Translations under genes and position numbers: made by a program
Notes under the pieces: model-generated
Told to the model about the DNA's origin: nothing
Database searches by the model: none
Seen by the model: the letters and a program-made list of their open reading frames with translations, nothing else
Shown: in pieces, positions 1-7,937 of the stretch
Numbering within the stretch: the stretch's first letter is position 1
Layout: the number at the start of each line of letters is the position of its first letter
Origin: a virus
Reading direction: 5' to 3' (one strand)
Length of the DNA: 64,000 bases
Virus record (IMG/VR): IMGVR_UViG_3300022939_001737
Coordinates: 22,001 to 86,000 of that record

Positions 1-24
1 TCCAGTAACTAAAACAACTTTCAT
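1..24 (-). CDS. Start of an NAD-dependent sugar epimerase/dehydratase (truncated by window edge)
   Basis: Only the first eight codons are inside the window, reading MKVVLVTG on the minus strand. This is the standard beginning of a Rossmann-fold nucleotide-sugar epimerase or dehydratase, and HldD at 24728 begins almost the same way (MKILVTG). A late-promoter octamer lies five bases upstream of the ATG. The neighbouring sulfotransferase, FkbM methyltransferase and glycosyltransferases fit a nucleotide-sugar enzyme. The identity is an inference from eight residues and the context. Confidence 0.5.
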
Positions 25-28
25 ACTG

Positions 29-37
29 GTATTTATA
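29..37 (-). promoter_or_regulatory. T4-like late promoter octamer abutting a start codon
   Basis: The minus strand reads TATAAATAC, the full T4 late -10 consensus plus the common following C. It is followed by CAGT and then the ATG of the epimerase-like gene. T4 spacing puts the transcript start on the A of this ATG, and no Shine-Dalgarno sequence is visible. Confidence 0.6.
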
Positions 38-63
38 TGCGTATATTACTGCTAAATAAATTT

Positions 64-702
64 ATGAGTTATATATTACCTACCCAGCAGATAGTTTTTA
101 TTCATATACCTAAAACCGCAGGCGCAAGTGTAATAAACAGTTTTGCAGGTGAAAAAGTATTAATTCCGAACAGTAGAACAAAAAATCAAAATTATCATAG
201 TACTCTTCAAGATGCATTAAACTTCAAAGATGTTGATCATTATTTTAAGTTTACTGTTGTAAGAAATCCTTGGCATAGAATAGTAAGTTGGTATACATTT
301 AGGCGGAGAATTTTAGAGCTTAGTTTGAAAAGGTTTGCAAAAAATGTTCCTGTCAAAAAAGTTGTAAATGATCAAAAAATTATTGCAGACGAATACAGTT
401 CAATGCAAAACTTCCATAAATGGCTTCCTGATTACATAGAAAAACCTTGGGACTTTACTTGGTTTTCGTTAAAGGATAATCAAATAGACTGGATAGACAA
501 TATTGACAGTGTTGATAAAATATTTAGATTTGAAACACTAGGAAGAGATTTTACTAACCATTTTAATCTTACGTTGCCTAAGAAAAATGTATCCACACAC
601 AAAAGCTTTGATTGGCGTAGTCTATATAATACAGATACTATAAAACTTGTAGAGAAAGTTTACGAAAAAGATATTGATGTATTCAAGTATACATTTAAAT
701 AG
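64..702 (+). CDS. Sulfotransferase family protein
   Basis: Predicted PAPS-dependent sulfotransferase of about 212 residues, transferring sulfate to a glycan or similar acceptor. The N-terminal HIPKTAGAS motif is the 5'-phosphosulfate-binding loop of the Sulfotransfer_2 type, and VVRNPWHRIVSWY is the 3'-phosphate-binding motif. I chose the ATG at 64 because it puts the loop about 12 residues in, as is usual; an in-frame ATG at 37 adds nine unconvincing residues. Neither start has a clear Shine-Dalgarno. The gene converges on the FkbM methyltransferase gene and overlaps it by eight bases. It was probably acquired for surface-glycan modification. The acceptor cannot be told from sequence. Confidence 0.8.
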   Translation: MSYILPTQQIVFIHIPKTAGASVINSFAGEKVLIPNSRTKNQNYHSTLQDALNFKDVDHYFKFTVVRNPWHRIVSWYTFRRRILELSLKRFAKNVPVKKVVNDQKIIADEYSSMQNFHKWLPDYIEKPWDFTWFSLKDNQIDWIDNIDSVDKIFRFETLGRDFTNHFNLTLPKKNVSTHKSFDWRSLYNTDTIKLVEKVYEKDIDVFKYTFK

Positions 703-1318
703 GCTTATAAACTCTTTCTTCTTCAAAAGTTGTAAACAATTTATAGCCTAATGAGTGCATAAAGTTTTCTAAGTCTTCTAAGGTATAATTAAATCTAGTT
801 GCACACTTATCAAAAAATTCTAAAACAACAATAGGTTTGCATTTTTTTATTGTATTAACTGCACCTTTTAGTGCAAAATATTCATAACCTTCTATATCTA
901 AATGTATTAGATTACATTCTTCTAGGCCTAAATCATCTATGAGCATAGTTGGTATTTTGCCAATGCCGCGCACATAGTTTTTTCCTCTATTGCCTTCTTT
1001 AATATGTAAGTCAACTAGTCCTCTTTTGTCTCCGATACAAGCTTGATACTTGAATACATTTTGTGTATCTGCATTTTGTGTCAAACAATAAAAATTAAGA
1101 GGTTCTGGCTCAAATGTGTATACCCATTTAAAGTGTTTTGCATATTCTTTTACATAATATCCTGCATTGCCGCCTGCCTGTACAATAACGTTTTTTTGAT
1201 CTACCAATGCACAAATTTTTTGCGGTAAGTCGGCGTGTGTCAACATATAATTCCAACACTTTGTATCAGTCTTTGGCCATATGTAGTCTTGTCTATTTTC
1301 TAACAAGTTTCGCATCAT
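695..1318 (-). CDS. FkbM family methyltransferase
   Basis: SAM-dependent O-methyltransferase of 207 residues in the FkbM family, which typically methylates sugar hydroxyls. The family motif is visible in LIHLDIEGYEYFALKGA, followed by VVLEF; the SAM-binding loop is VIVQAGGNAGYYV. The start overlaps the end of the GT25 gene by 26 bases, so the two are probably co-transcribed and translationally coupled. With the sulfotransferase and glycosyltransferases it forms a glycan-decoration cassette. The acceptor is unknown. Confidence 0.82.
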   Translation of the reverse strand: MMRNLLENRQDYIWPKTDTKCWNYMLTHADLPQKICALVDQKNVIVQAGGNAGYYVKEYAKHFKWVYTFEPEPLNFYCLTQNADTQNVFKYQACIGDKRGLVDLHIKEGNRGKNYVRGIGKIPTMLIDDLGLEECNLIHLDIEGYEYFALKGAVNTIKKCKPIVVLEFFDKCATRFNYTLEDLENFMHSLGYKLFTTFEEERVYKPI

Positions 1319-2006
1319 CTATTGTTCCTTCTAGTCCTTGTGTCAAACTATGTGTTTTTATATTGTCGCCTATACTATAAAAAGGGTGCAATCTTGCTAG
1401 ACTTGGTACTGTAGTATTTGTGTTTAACACCCAATCACCTATTTGTTGGTCAGCTGTTACGTGCCCGTGTTGTCTAATATGTTTTATAAGTTTATGGGCA
1501 CCTTCTGGTTTTAAGATGTAAGCATATGCTCCTTTGAAGTAATTTCCTGTACCAATCTTATAGGGATTTTTTGGACTTTGGTTTACATATTTTTCTATCT
1601 GTAGTTCTGTATCTTTTTCTTCGTCAAGTAGTTGATTGTATTTTTTGCTATAAGGATCTAATCTGTCTAATTTTAAAACGTCTTCAAATTGATCGCAAAT
1701 AGTATTACCGAAAGGACGTAAAATATATCCATCGTGTTCTAGTATACACATAGGTTCACCTTGCTTCAAACATTCTAGCCACAGATAATAGTGACTAAAA
1801 AAGCATCCGCGGACACCTAGTTTTCCTTTTTTAAATTTTCTTTTAGGTTGTATGCCAGTTGCATAATAATGCTTTTTCCAATCTTTACCGTTTATTGCTT
1901 TAAAATATTTTGGTTTTAGTCCGTGTATTTTTGCTTGTTCAAAACACTCCTGGGCCATTCTACAAGAGTGTTCATTTTCTTCTAATCTAATTATGTATGT
2001 TATCAT
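1293..2006 (-). CDS. Glycosyltransferase family 25 (LPS-type) protein
   Basis: A 237-residue protein resembling GT25 glycosyltransferases of LPS biosynthesis. It starts MITYIIRLEENEHS with the family's early arginine-rich region. The GCFFSHYYLW motif matches the GC.SH..LW signature, and ILEHDGYI stands at the usual LEDDA position. There the second aspartate of the acidic motif is replaced by His-Asp, which may alter metal binding. Its ATG overlaps the previous gene's TGA (ATGA), indicating coupling. It probably acts in the host cytoplasm on lipid-linked or LPS glycans; the sugar transferred is unknown. Confidence 0.72.
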   Translation of the reverse strand: MITYIIRLEENEHSCRMAQECFEQAKIHGLKPKYFKAINGKDWKKHYYATGIQPKRKFKKGKLGVRGCFFSHYYLWLECLKQGEPMCILEHDGYILRPFGNTICDQFEDVLKLDRLDPYSKKYNQLLDEEKDTELQIEKYVNQSPKNPYKIGTGNYFKGAYAYILKPEGAHKLIKHIRQHGHVTADQQIGDWVLNTNTTVPSLARLHPFYSIGDNIKTHSLTQGLEGTIDDAKLVRK

Positions 2007-2668
2007 AGATTATCAATTGCTGTTTGTAAACTTACAACTTTTCTTTGAATGTTACCTTTACGAATAGCAAAACTCCTGTGTGTATTATCAAATGTTTTGT
2101 AGTTAGATCTTTTTCCAAAAACGTGCATTTCCGGAAGTTGGGCTACATTATAATTATCGTATATATGAGTTCTTACTTGTACATCTGAATCCCACTGTAA
2201 TTTATTTTTTAGTACCGATAATGCTACTTTGTTAATATCGGCAATAATATCACTCCGTAAAATTAACATTGCCATTCCGCCTTCAGTACCGTCTTTTTTA
2301 GTTCGTGTAATATTAATTGCGTGGTTAGTTTTAAACAACTCGTTTATTTTTTCTTGGTTTATTTTTTTAATTGCAATTATGTCTACATCAGAAACTACAA
2401 CATTTTGTTCTGCTTCTGGAATACTAAACCATCTTGCAAGTGCATAAAAACCTCTTGCATTAGAATTATCTGATTTATAAGTATTTTTTATATCTTCAAA
2501 GGTTATATGTGTATTTGTAATAAAATTAATATTATTATTTTGTGGAAGATTTAGTCCTACATAATGCAAAGACAATTCGCATTTAGGATAAAATTTTTTT
2601 ATAGTATGACTATAAAAATGATAAAATGTATTATAATAGATAGGATCAGTGGCTGTATGAAAAATCAA
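2003..2668 (-). CDS. Putative GT-A-type glycosyltransferase
   Basis: A 221-residue protein with features of a GT-A glycosyltransferase: an N-terminal alpha/beta region and VVVSDVDIIAI, which places a DxD-like acidic motif after a beta strand, preceded by ARGFYALARWF as in sugar-nucleotide-dependent enzymes. I do not recognise a named family with certainty. The reading frame begins with TTG, which overlaps the uvsY stop as TTGA; this supports TTG as a genuine coupled start, because no ATG follows until well into the protein. It lies directly downstream of uvsY and upstream of the GT25 and FkbM genes. Confidence 0.55.
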   Translation of the reverse strand: MIFHTATDPIYYNTFYHFYSHTIKKFYPKCELSLHYVGLNLPQNNNINFITNTHITFEDIKNTYKSDNSNARGFYALARWFSIPEAEQNVVVSDVDIIAIKKINQEKINELFKTNHAINITRTKKDGTEGGMAMLILRSDIIADINKVALSVLKNKLQWDSDVQVRTHIYDNYNVAQLPEMHVFGKRSNYKTFDNTHRSFAIRKGNIQRKVVSLQTAIDNL

Positions 2669-3120
2669 AGAGTGGCATCCTCCATACCTGCTACTCTTAG
2701 TTTTACAACGTTAGTAATTTGCCATTGCTTTTGATCAAGTGCTTTGAGTACACCTAACCATTTGTTACGCATTAGTGCAAATTCGTTAATAATTTTTTCA
2801 TAGTCAACAACATCTGCTTCGCCGTCAACATATTTTTCAACATCGCGGCTAGACAGAGCTCGTTGATAGTTTTCAAGATACTTTTTAAAATATGAGCTAC
2901 GCAACCTGCGTAGCTCAATATTCAAATAGTTTAGTATAGCTTCTATTTCTTGTAATTGATTAAAACGATGTTCAACAATACCGGGCATAGCAGCAGCTGA
3001 TTTTTCTACATTACCAACTAGCTTACATTCTTGACGAGCATCTGTCATCTCTTTTTCAAAATGTAATATTGCATCAGGAATTTTTGAAATATCTCTAGAT
3101 ATCTCTGAGTACCATCCCAT
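2665..3120 (-). CDS. uvsY: UvsY-like recombination mediator
   Basis: A 151-residue helical protein next to uvsX, the position and size of the T4 recombination mediator UvsY (137 residues in T4), which loads UvsX on gp32-coated single-stranded DNA. It is rich in Lys, Arg and Glu, with long amphipathic helices (for example RFNQLQEIEAILNYLNIELR) and WLGVLKALDQKQW near the C terminus. The ATG at 3120 overlaps the upstream stop as TAATG, the coupling pattern seen repeatedly in this genome; an ATG four codons upstream is the alternative. The assignment rests on synteny and overall character. Confidence 0.75.
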   Translation of the reverse strand: MGWYSEISRDISKIPDAILHFEKEMTDARQECKLVGNVEKSAAAMPGIVEHRFNQLQEIEAILNYLNIELRRLRSSYFKKYLENYQRALSSRDVEKYVDGEADVVDYEKIINEFALMRNKWLGVLKALDQKQWQITNVVKLRVAGMEDATL

Positions 3121-3359
3121 TAGTAATCCCAATCCTCGTCATTTTCGTCAGCATCATAATCAATAGATTCAATTTCTAAGTAGTAATAGATAGCTTCGTC
3201 TAATACACTATCATTACCAAGGACTTCTTTAAATGATTGATCACTTATTCCATAATCTGCGCATAAGTCGACAAACTTTTCGGCTGCTGCTTCCATATGT
3301 TTTTTATCTAGGTATTCTTTAAAGCACATCCAAACTTCAGCTATTTGTTCTTCATTCAT
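3120..3359 (-). CDS. Conserved small acidic protein between uvsX and uvsY
   Basis: A 79-residue acidic protein that starts MNEEQIAEVWMCFKEYLDKK and ends in a run of Asp and Glu (DADENDEDWDY). From memory of the group, marine T4-like phages carry a similar small gene between uvsX and uvsY. It overlaps the end of uvsX by eight bases and uvsY by one, so all three are probably co-translated. The acidic tail suggests a protein partner in the recombination complex, but no function is established here. Confidence 0.7.
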   Translation of the reverse strand: MNEEQIAEVWMCFKEYLDKKHMEAAAEKFVDLCADYGISDQSFKEVLGNDSVLDEAIYYYLEIESIDYDADENDEDWDY

Positions 3360-4446
3360 TGGCTACAATTTCCTCGTCAAGGTTATCCTGCACTGCTTCT
3401 TCGTCAGTGTTGTCGATATTTACCACAGAAGCTTCTTTTTCGAGGTAATCTGACATAACCTTATCGAGTAAATCGCCTTTCCAATTTTTGCGATATTCTA
3501 ATAGTTCTTCGCCGTCAAGTGTTGTATACTTAAGACGATTGCCTTGTTTTTCAATAACACCTTTTGCTTCAAACAGTTCAAGTAGTCCGCTATAAGGATT
3601 CATACCTGTTTCGTATGGAATCTTTACCTGCACACCCTCAAACGGTTTAGCATAACGTGTTTTCATAACTTTACAGCCTGCACGAATACCTCGCACTTCG
3701 CTGATCTTGTTGCCATCTTCATCTTCTTTTAGTTTTAGTTTTTTCATTGCTACAACAATTGAAGATGCATAGATAAATCCTTGACCACCTGATATTTTAT
3801 CATCTGGATCAAACATATCTTGCGATGCATATGTGTGGTTAGTACATACAAGTCCTACATTGTGAGAACCAATCATATTAACTGTATTACGAACAAGTGA
3901 AGTTAATGCCTTAGGCTTACGACCCATATCACCTTTCATATCACCCTTGTTAAACTGATCAACATCTGTAGGTGTTAGCAACATACCCAAACTATCAATA
4001 ACAAACAGTACCTTAGGACGGTCTTCTTCTGGCATTGCCTTATAGTCTGCCATAAACACACTAATAGTTTTAGCAACGTCATCAATCATTGACATATTAA
4101 GTTTAAGTAGTTTTTCTTCTGAAGTGTCTACATCAAGTGCGTGTAACCAGCTCTCATCAAGTGCATTCTCTGAGTCAATAAGAACTACAAAGATACCTTG
4201 TTCTTGTGCATACTTAACAATATTACCTGCACAAATATAAGATTTGCCTGCGCCACTTTCGCCTGCAAATACTGTTACCTTACCCATAGGAACACCTTTG
4301 TTCCAGTCACCTGAAATAAGATAATTGAGTGCATAGTTACCAGTACTAATCCAATCAGTAGGATCGTTAAATCCCGCACTCATACCTGAAATAGATTTAG
4401 TTAATGATGTTCGAAACTTTGTAGGATCGAATGCCTTATTAGCCAT
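3352..4446 (-). CDS. uvsX: UvsX RecA-like recombinase
   Basis: A 364-residue strand-exchange ATPase of the RecA family, acting with UvsY and gp32 in recombination-dependent replication and repair. The Walker A motif GESGAGKS is at residues 62-69 and Walker B is VLFVIDSLGML. A conserved DNA-binding loop follows (SGGQGFIYASS), and the C terminus is acidic, as in the family. The start has a good Shine-Dalgarno (AGGAG). It lies downstream of gp32, separated by a rho-independent terminator, so expression probably depends partly on read-through from the gp32 promoter. Confidence 0.95.
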   Translation of the reverse strand: MANKAFDPTKFRTSLTKSISGMSAGFNDPTDWISTGNYALNYLISGDWNKGVPMGKVTVFAGESGAGKSYICAGNIVKYAQEQGIFVVLIDSENALDESWLHALDVDTSEEKLLKLNMSMIDDVAKTISVFMADYKAMPEEDRPKVLFVIDSLGMLLTPTDVDQFNKGDMKGDMGRKPKALTSLVRNTVNMIGSHNVGLVCTNHTYASQDMFDPDDKISGGQGFIYASSIVVAMKKLKLKEDEDGNKISEVRGIRAGCKVMKTRYAKPFEGVQVKIPYETGMNPYSGLLELFEAKGVIEKQGNRLKYTTLDGEELLEYRKNWKGDLLDKVMSDYLEKEASVVNIDNTDEEAVQDNLDEEIVANE

Positions 4447-4464
4447 AAATAAACTCCTAATATA

Positions 4465-4492
4465 AAAAGTGTACGGGGTTTTACCCCCGTAC
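4465..4492 (-). terminator. Rho-independent terminator after gp32
   Basis: On the minus strand an 8-bp perfect stem (GTACGGGG pairing with CCCCGTAC) with a six-base loop is followed by ACTTTTTAT. It lies eight bases after the gp32 stop and before uvsX, and probably limits the flow of transcription from the abundant gp32 message into uvsX. Confidence 0.8.
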
Positions 4493-4499
4493 TATACTA

Positions 4500-5489
4500 T
4501 TATTGTTGTTGACGTGATCTAATCATTGCAAGGATATCTTGCGCATCACCTGCTGGCGCTGCTTCAGCAGCTGGTGCTGTAGTAGGCTCTGGTGCCGCTT
4601 CTGCTACCGGAGCAGGTGCTGCTTCAGGTGCTGGTGTTGGTGCAGTTTGACTTGTTGCTGTTCCATTCGATGACGGAACATTTGGATCACCGGTACGTGC
4701 AGCCATTCCGCTTGGACGGAAATAGTTGCTCCAGCGATCTGCGTCATATGCTTCACCATCAACAGATGCTTCGAACATTTCTTGCATAACTTTTACAGCA
4801 GTTTCATCTGGCTTTTTAGGCAGGAAGTCATTAAGATCAAACAATCCATAAGTATCAATTGCAGCCATTTCTGCATCACTTAATGGACGTTCTCTACGTG
4901 CCCAGTTTGATGTGCCGTAGTCTGCATAACCGCCTTTTGAAGTTTTATTAAGACGGAAGTCTACACCAGCAGTATAATCTGTTGGCAATTCTTCCATATC
5001 AGGATCCATAAGAGCCTGCTTAATAATTTGGAAAATTTGTGGACCAATAATAAAGCGTCTGATCGGATTATCAGGTGCTTCGTCATCCGCTAGTGGATTA
5101 TCCGTTACAAAACCTTGGAAGATATATGAACGCTTCTTCCAATACTTACGACCCATATCTTCTAGACTTGGATCTTTAAACCAACCACGTACTTCATTAA
5201 GAATATTACAAGTTTCTCCGTACATTTCCATACAAGGAACTTGGACTTGTACTGGACGGCTAGAAGTATCGCCTTTTACTCCACTAAATGGAAGTTTGAT
5301 CATCAAACGTTCTTTCCAAAAGAAAGTATTGTTTTGATCGCCATCAGGTAAGAAACGCATAGTTGCGCTTTCGCCTTCTTTAATATTCCAAAATGGGTAA
5401 ATTGGGTTTGGACCGCTTGGTCCTGAATTGCCACTTGTGCGTGATTCTTGTTCTTTGAGCTTTGCTCGGATTTCTGCTAATGATGCCAT
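4500..5489 (-). CDS. gp32: gp32 single-stranded DNA-binding protein
   Basis: A 329-residue homologue of T4 gp32, which coats single-stranded DNA and organises replication and recombination proteins. The core is recognisable from NPIYPFWNIKEGESATMRFLPDG and the aromatic FFWKERLMIKLPF. Two cysteines (VPCMEMYGETC) occupy the region of the T4 zinc site, but the full His-Cys3 set is not obvious. The C-terminal part is a Pro/Ala/Glu-rich linker (about residues 270-315) ending in AQDILAMIRSRQQQ, in place of T4's more strongly acidic tail. A strong Shine-Dalgarno (GGAGG) precedes the ATG. Confidence 0.92.
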   Translation of the reverse strand: MASLAEIRAKLKEQESRTSGNSGPSGPNPIYPFWNIKEGESATMRFLPDGDQNNTFFWKERLMIKLPFSGVKGDTSSRPVQVQVPCMEMYGETCNILNEVRGWFKDPSLEDMGRKYWKKRSYIFQGFVTDNPLADDEAPDNPIRRFIIGPQIFQIIKQALMDPDMEELPTDYTAGVDFRLNKTSKGGYADYGTSNWARRERPLSDAEMAAIDTYGLFDLNDFLPKKPDETAVKVMQEMFEASVDGEAYDADRWSNYFRPSGMAARTGDPNVPSSNGTATSQTAPTPAPEAAPAPVAEAAPEPTTAPAAEAAPAGDAQDILAMIRSRQQQ

Positions 5490-5552
5490 AGTTTGTGCCT
5501 CCTATAATGTTATGCCTATGTGCTTGTGCCTATTTCGTATAGCACATAATAT

Positions 5553-5581
5553 ACTATACGCTAGTATTTATAAAAAGTCAA
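5553..5581 (-). promoter_or_regulatory. Composite sigma70-like and late promoter for gp32
   Basis: The minus strand has TTGACT (5581-5576), a 17-base spacer and TATAGT (5558-5553), close to the sigma70 consensus. Inside the spacer lies TATAAATAC (5572-5564), the late octamer. The two elements would start transcripts at different places, both upstream of the gp32 Shine-Dalgarno. This suggests expression of gp32 throughout infection, first by host polymerase holoenzyme and later by the late sigma factor. Confidence 0.75.
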
Positions 5582-5616
5582 GTACTTTTTACAAATTTTT
5601 TAAAAAAACTAGCGGA

Positions 5617-7926
5617 TTATCTTAAACCCGCTAATTCTTTCATTCTATCAAACCCTTCTGTATCCAACTGCTGTGGTTGTGTTTGCATCTGATACTCATC
5701 GAAGAGTGCTTGTACCTGTTCAATGAAAGCCTTTGCGGGTTCTATGAACTCTTCGCCGTAGTCTTTCTCGACCATAGTTAATACTGCGGTCTCGCCTTTT
5801 GGAAACAGGCCTGTTTCTCTATCATAGTATGATAGTATAAATTCGCCTAATGGTGTCTTTTGGTCCTTTTCAAGTGTAATCTCATCACCGTCTGGGCCTT
5901 GGATCTTATCACCTTTTTTCTTGCCGTCTTTTTTAGCTTGTGCTACAGCACCTGAGTATGCATTGCCTTCTCCCATTTGCTTTACTTGAGCATATGCTGG
6001 TTGAATCATTGTTACATCTGCTTTTTTATCAGTTGACATTGCTTTAAATAATTCATTTACTGCACTATATTTTTCTGGTTCAATGCCTGCATTATCCATA
6101 TCTTGTATTAAACCGCCTAATATTTCTATTTGCTCGTCTTTAACTTCGCCTTTATATTTTTTAGAAGTTTTTGCTATATCCACAAGTGCCTCTAATGCAT
6201 TTTTCTTAACTGTGTCTTGATCAATACCTTCCATCTCAATATCATCTTTGATCTTAACGCAATTATCTACACGCTTGCCACCTTTCATTTTGGTGCCCAT
6301 ACGCTTGTAGCCTTTCCAGCATACTTTGCCGTCTACGCCCTTTTGTTTTTCTTCATCAAGTGTGCGCCAGCTTGGGTTGCCACATTCTTCACATACACTG
6401 TCAGCAAATTGACCCATAGTGTCTTCAAAAGCCTGTTCTAGTTCAAACTCTTCTTTTGTTTTAGGTTCGTCGCCTTTGCCCATTAACCAATTTATTACTT
6501 TCTTGCCACCATAAAGAAGAGCAACAACTGCTAGTGCAGGTAGTGCGTATTTAGATGCAAAATTAGCAACTTTTAGGAAACCGCTGCTGCCTATCGCTGC
6601 TGTAACCTGATCCTGTATAGCTTCTATTCCTGCACCTGCTTGTGCTATTAATGCGTCAGCATCGCCTTTGAGATCAGCAGCCATATCACCAACAGCGTCA
6701 ATTGCATCGCCTGCTTTTTTACCAGCGTATGCTGCGCCGCCTGCTACTGACGTTGCAATAGGATGTTTTACAGCCATTGTGCCTACACCTTTTGCTGCTG
6801 CACCTGCGCCTTTTGCTGCTGCACTGCCTCCTCTTGCAATAATGTTTGCACCTATACGTGTAAGTTGAGGGACCGCTGCTCTAGCCGCTGTCATTATACC
6901 TGCTGCTATAAGCGGGGCTATTTCGTCTAACTGCTCATCTGATTCACCTAGTAAATCGTCTGGGCCTAATTCTTTAGCCTTCGTGCCTTCTTTTACTAGA
7001 TTGTAAATGTATGGGAAAACATCTGCTAGTTCTTCATTAAACTGTTTGATAGTTAGTTCGTCAATCCAATTTTCAGCAACGTCACTTGGTACATCTTCTA
7101 GAACTGGGGATTCAAAAGATTCAAATGCTTCTTTGTATGCTGCTGGTTTTTGTAAACTCTCAATTGTTTTCTTGACTGTAGAGATACGCTCTTTGACAAC
7201 ATCCATATATCCTGCTAGGCTTTCTGCCATTACAGCACTACGACCCATATATGTTTTAAACTTACGTAATTTTGCTAGTTCTTCTGAAAGTCCAACAATA
7301 TGCTTGCCAAAGTCATCATAAGCATTTCCACCTTCAGCAACGTGACGAGCCATTGCTCTTGCACCGCTTAGGTGTTTGTATGGATATTTAAATCTTTCGC
7401 CTTCAGGTGATTCGATGTAGATTTTACCAATCTTTTGTATCCTTCCTGTTGCACTTTCTTGATTAATATTTTCTGTATGCTTAATCATTATACGTGCTTC
7501 GCCTACCTTTTGGTAGCTAACACGACTTGTACCATAAAGTTTTGATTCTGTCATTGTATCGTCCCCAGATCGATTTGCTAAAAATTTGTAGTCTCTTTTT
7601 GTTAGGTTTGTTTTATTAATATCTCTTACACTAAAATCTAACATACGTTTTTTACTGAACACTCTAAGTTCTTTTAAAAAGTCGTACCAATCCTTTTTTG
7701 TTAGTTCGTCTTCGTTACTAATAAAATCTTTGGAATATATTACAGAGAATCCATCTTCATCTAAACTAATACTTACTTTGCCTAAACCTTTGTAATCAAA
7801 ATCAAAAAACTTTGCTGCTTTTGGCATATTAGTCACATTACCGTCAGCATCTCCGATTACTACATCAGGAAATCTGCTGCGTATTTTTTTGAATAGATCT
7901 TCGCTTATTTTCTCTTGTTCCATCAT
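5617..7926 (-). CDS. Large virion/ejection-like protein with a membrane segment
   Basis: A 769-residue protein beside the terminase gene. The N-terminal region (about residues 1-130, including KKDWYDFLKELRVFSKKRML) resembles a conserved domain in marine phage virion proteins. The middle (about 340-455) is rich in Ala and Gly, and a hydrophobic segment follows at about 460-480 (ALPALAVVALLYGGKKVINWL), likely to cross a membrane. Cysteines then occur in CEECGNPSW and KVCWKGYKRMGTKMKGG. This architecture suggests a protein packaged in the head and delivered into the host envelope, but that is inference. The late octamer ends four bases before the ATG and there is no Shine-Dalgarno; a second ATG follows immediately. 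Confidence 0.6.
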   Translation of the reverse strand: MMEQEKISEDLFKKIRSRFPDVVIGDADGNVTNMPKAAKFFDFDYKGLGKVSISLDEDGFSVIYSKDFISNEDELTKKDWYDFLKELRVFSKKRMLDFSVRDINKTNLTKRDYKFLANRSGDDTMTESKLYGTSRVSYQKVGEARIMIKHTENINQESATGRIQKIGKIYIESPEGERFKYPYKHLSGARAMARHVAEGGNAYDDFGKHIVGLSEELAKLRKFKTYMGRSAVMAESLAGYMDVVKERISTVKKTIESLQKPAAYKEAFESFESPVLEDVPSDVAENWIDELTIKQFNEELADVFPYIYNLVKEGTKAKELGPDDLLGESDEQLDEIAPLIAAGIMTAARAAVPQLTRIGANIIARGGSAAAKGAGAAAKGVGTMAVKHPIATSVAGGAAYAGKKAGDAIDAVGDMAADLKGDADALIAQAGAGIEAIQDQVTAAIGSSGFLKVANFASKYALPALAVVALLYGGKKVINWLMGKGDEPKTKEEFELEQAFEDTMGQFADSVCEECGNPSWRTLDEEKQKGVDGKVCWKGYKRMGTKMKGGKRVDNCVKIKDDIEMEGIDQDTVKKNALEALVDIAKTSKKYKGEVKDEQIEILGGLIQDMDNAGIEPEKYSAVNELFKAMSTDKKADVTMIQPAYAQVKQMGEGNAYSGAVAQAKKDGKKKGDKIQGPDGDEITLEKDQKTPLGEFILSYYDRETGLFPKGETAVLTMVEKDYGEEFIEPAKAFIEQVQALFDEYQMQTQPQQLDTEGFDRMKELAGLR

Positions 7927-7929
7927 ACT

Positions 7930-7937
7930 GTATTTAT
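7930..7937 (-). promoter_or_regulatory. Late promoter octamer four bases before ATG
   Basis: The minus strand reads ATAAATAC followed by AGT and ATGATG. The octamer directly follows the gp17 stop codon. The predicted transcript start falls within or next to the first ATG, so the message for the 769-residue protein would be effectively leaderless. Confidence 0.6.
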
